Source of the DNA: Planctomycetota bacterium
GTDB taxonomy: Bacteria; Planctomycetota; Phycisphaerae; SM23-33; FEN-1343
DNA: 64,000 nucleotides
NCBI GenBank assembly: GCA_012514895.1
Contig: JAAYZK010000188.1
Location: forward strand, 24,785-88,784
Reading direction: 5' to 3'
How positions within the stretch are numbered: the first letter of the stretch is position 1; every line of letters begins with the position of its first letter. Shown piece after piece: positions 62,995 to 64,000 of this stretch. Under the pieces are notes generated by a model, which was given only the letters and a program-made list of their open reading frames with translations, searched no databases and was not told where the DNA came from. A program made the position numbers and the translations under genes.

Positions 62995-63864
62995 TCAGGC
63001 GAAGACGACCGAAGTGTAGCCCACCGCGTGGCTGGTGTCGTTGGGGCTATACGCCTTAAGTGTCTCGTAGCTGTTGGTATGCTGAAGGACCGTCGCCGAC
63101 GTCGCCCCCAGCGCCTGGCAGGCGGTCATTGTCGCCGCGATCGCCCCGCCGCCGCACGCCGAGTGGGTGCGACGGGTGTGCTCGACGACGGGGACGGCGT
63201 CCATCGCTTCGATTAACTTCAGCAATTCCCGATCGTTAGCCATCGCCCATTCAATGCCCTGCATCCCGACGCCCGCCGGGGTGACCCCGTACCGCGGGCC
63301 GTAGTGCGTCAGGTCCGTGCTGCCGATCACGACCGGCCGGGGCGTCCACCCGGCCAGGACCGCGCCGATCTGCCGTCCCATCTCCGCCGCCTCCGCCACC
63401 GGGGGCGCCAGAATCGGCACGATGCGGGCATTCGGCCTAAGCACCTGAATGAACGGGAGTTGGACCTCCAAGCTGTGTTCACGCCCGTGGGCACGGCAAT
63501 CCACCTGGACACCTGGGCACCCGCGCGCCACCGCCGCGGCCAGTTCGCCATCGACCGCCACCTCCCCCAGTGGCGTCTCCCACGTCCCCTGGTCGAACAG
63601 CAGCCCCGACCGGCCCGTCGGTGCGTGAGATGCGCCCAGCAGGACGAAGCTCGATTCGGCCGCGTCACGGACCAGGGCCAGGAACGTCAGGGCCGCCACG
63701 GTCCCGCTGCAGACCCACCCGGCATGGGGCACCAGGCCTCCGACGCAGCCGGTCGGCGTGCTCTCCGGCAGGTGGGTGGCGGCGAGCATGGAACGCACCA
63801 TCCGCTCGCACGCCTGGGGCGATGCATCATAGAACGTGCCGGCCACGATGGGCGAACGGATCAT
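62995..63864 (-). CDS. MEMO1-family (AmmeMemoRadiSam system protein B) protein
   Basis: The 289-residue protein is a MEMO1-type relative of extradiol dioxygenases: RSPIVAGTFYDASP, GGLVPHAGWVCSGTVAAL, LLGASHAPTG and HGREHSLEVQLPFIQVL, with GSTDLTHYGPRYGV and TACGGGA-like ACGGGAIAATM further on. It usually comes with AMMECR1 and a radical-SAM protein, but neither is adjacent. An excellent AAGGAGGCC precedes the ATG at 63864. It is divergent from the gene at 63924. Confidence 0.9.
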   Translation of the reverse strand: MIRSPIVAGTFYDASPQACERMVRSMLAATHLPESTPTGCVGGLVPHAGWVCSGTVAALTFLALVRDAAESSFVLLGASHAPTGRSGLLFDQGTWETPLGEVAVDGELAAAVARGCPGVQVDCRAHGREHSLEVQLPFIQVLRPNARIVPILAPPVAEAAEMGRQIGAVLAGWTPRPVVIGSTDLTHYGPRYGVTPAGVGMQGIEWAMANDRELLKLIEAMDAVPVVEHTRRTHSACGGGAIAATMTACQALGATSATVLQHTNSYETLKAYSPNDTSHAVGYTSVVFA

Positions 63865-63887
63865 CGGTCAGGCCTCCTTCCGCGCGA

Positions 63888-63916
63888 TTGTCCCGTATGC
63901 GATACCAACCTATAAT
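63888..63916 (+). promoter_or_regulatory. Sigma-70 promoter for a leaderless gene (TTGTCC-N17-TATAAT)
   Basis: The -35 TTGTCC is at 63888-63893, spacing 17, with a perfect -10 TATAAT at 63911-63916. The ATG at 63924 is seven bases after the -10 box, where transcription should begin, so the mRNA would be leaderless. Confidence 0.7.
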
Positions 63917-63923
63917 CCTACCC

Positions 63924-64000
63924 ATGGATGAGAGAAATCAACAGGGACGCCTCGCCTTCTCCGGCCGCAGATTCGACGTGCGGATCGTGGAGACCCCCGC
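63924..64000 (+). CDS. Partial gene, possibly a Nudix-type hydrolase
   Basis: Only the first 25 codons are in the window (MDERNQQGRLAFSGRRFDVR then IVETP), and the frame continues past 64000. The GRRFDVR start is like the opening strands of ADP-ribose-type Nudix hydrolases, but the Nudix box lies beyond the window, so this is a weak guess. The start is supported by the strong promoter and the likely leaderless mRNA. Confidence 0.6.
   Translation, partial: MDERNQQGRLAFSGRRFDVRIVETP

Overview
The window is GC-rich (roughly 70 percent) and gene-dense. It looks like a Planctomycetota chromosome or metagenome bin, most likely of the Phycisphaerae type. The pointers are several secreted proteins ending in PEP-CTERM sorting signals, two proteins with dockerin-like calcium repeats (one carrying both signals), DksA-like and coiled-coil small proteins of planctomycetal style, and many glycoside hydrolases, sugar-phosphate enzymes and Gfo/Idh/MocA oxidoreductases. 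No rRNA, tRNA, CRISPR array, phage or intact insertion sequence was found.

Layout. 1-4.7 kb: a partial exported TPR protein, then a hybrid histidine kinase divergent from a small response regulator. 4.8-13.2 kb: a tight four-gene operon for alpha-glucan processing and trehalose synthesis (malQ, glgX, treY, treZ), meeting a TreT-type trehalose synthase and an MscS channel from the other strand; together this is an osmoadaptation locus. 15.6-20.8 kb (minus): a five-gene cluster of an atypical pyruvoyl SpeD-like protein, GNAT-fold acyltransferase, ATP-grasp ligase, fold-III PLP decarboxylase and exported agmatine-deiminase-like enzyme. It looks like an uncharacterised polyamine or amide pathway. 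21.2-24.9 kb: a sigma-54 activator with a degenerate receiver, a DksA-like protein and a Re-citrate/homocitrate synthase-like enzyme preceded by a sigma-54-type promoter. 25.1-32.7 kb (plus): PIG-L deacetylase, GT4 glycosyltransferase, GH100 invertase-like enzyme, cupin isomerase-like protein, a GHL6/beta-galactosidase-like protein and a Gfo/Idh oxidoreductase.

32.7-43.8 kb is a mixed region: dockerin and PEP-CTERM proteins, a TauE/SafE exporter, WrbA, a nitroreductase-like protein, an MFS exporter, an AIM24-family protein and an ACT-domain malic enzyme. 43.8-52.1 kb is a divergent amino-sugar region. DeoR repressor, NagA, NagB-like, class III aminotransferase and Gfo/Idh run leftwards with stop/start overlaps; a ceramidase-like protein and an FGGY kinase run rightwards. 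A 17-bp AT-rich gap with TGTT repeats and a 9-bp inverted repeat lies between them. 52.1-53.5 kb holds a promoter, near-leaderless mini-ORF and strong terminator ahead of a methyltransferase, then a broken toxin/antitoxin-like nucleotidyltransferase pair. 53.6-64 kb: GH78 rhamnosidase, exported beta-helix protein, methyltransferase, QueG-like iron-sulfur protein, AEC transporter, M20 peptidase, planctomycetal coiled-coil protein, MEMO1-family protein and the first codons of a leaderless gene.

The common theme is carbohydrate scavenging and remodelling plus osmolyte metabolism. The most unusual items are the SpeD-like/ATP-grasp cluster, the mini-ORF and terminator leader, the run of promoters whose -10 box nearly touches the start codon, and the 107-bp inverted repeat beside a PIG-L gene that seems to have lost its start. 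All functions are inferred from motifs read by eye; no database search was run.
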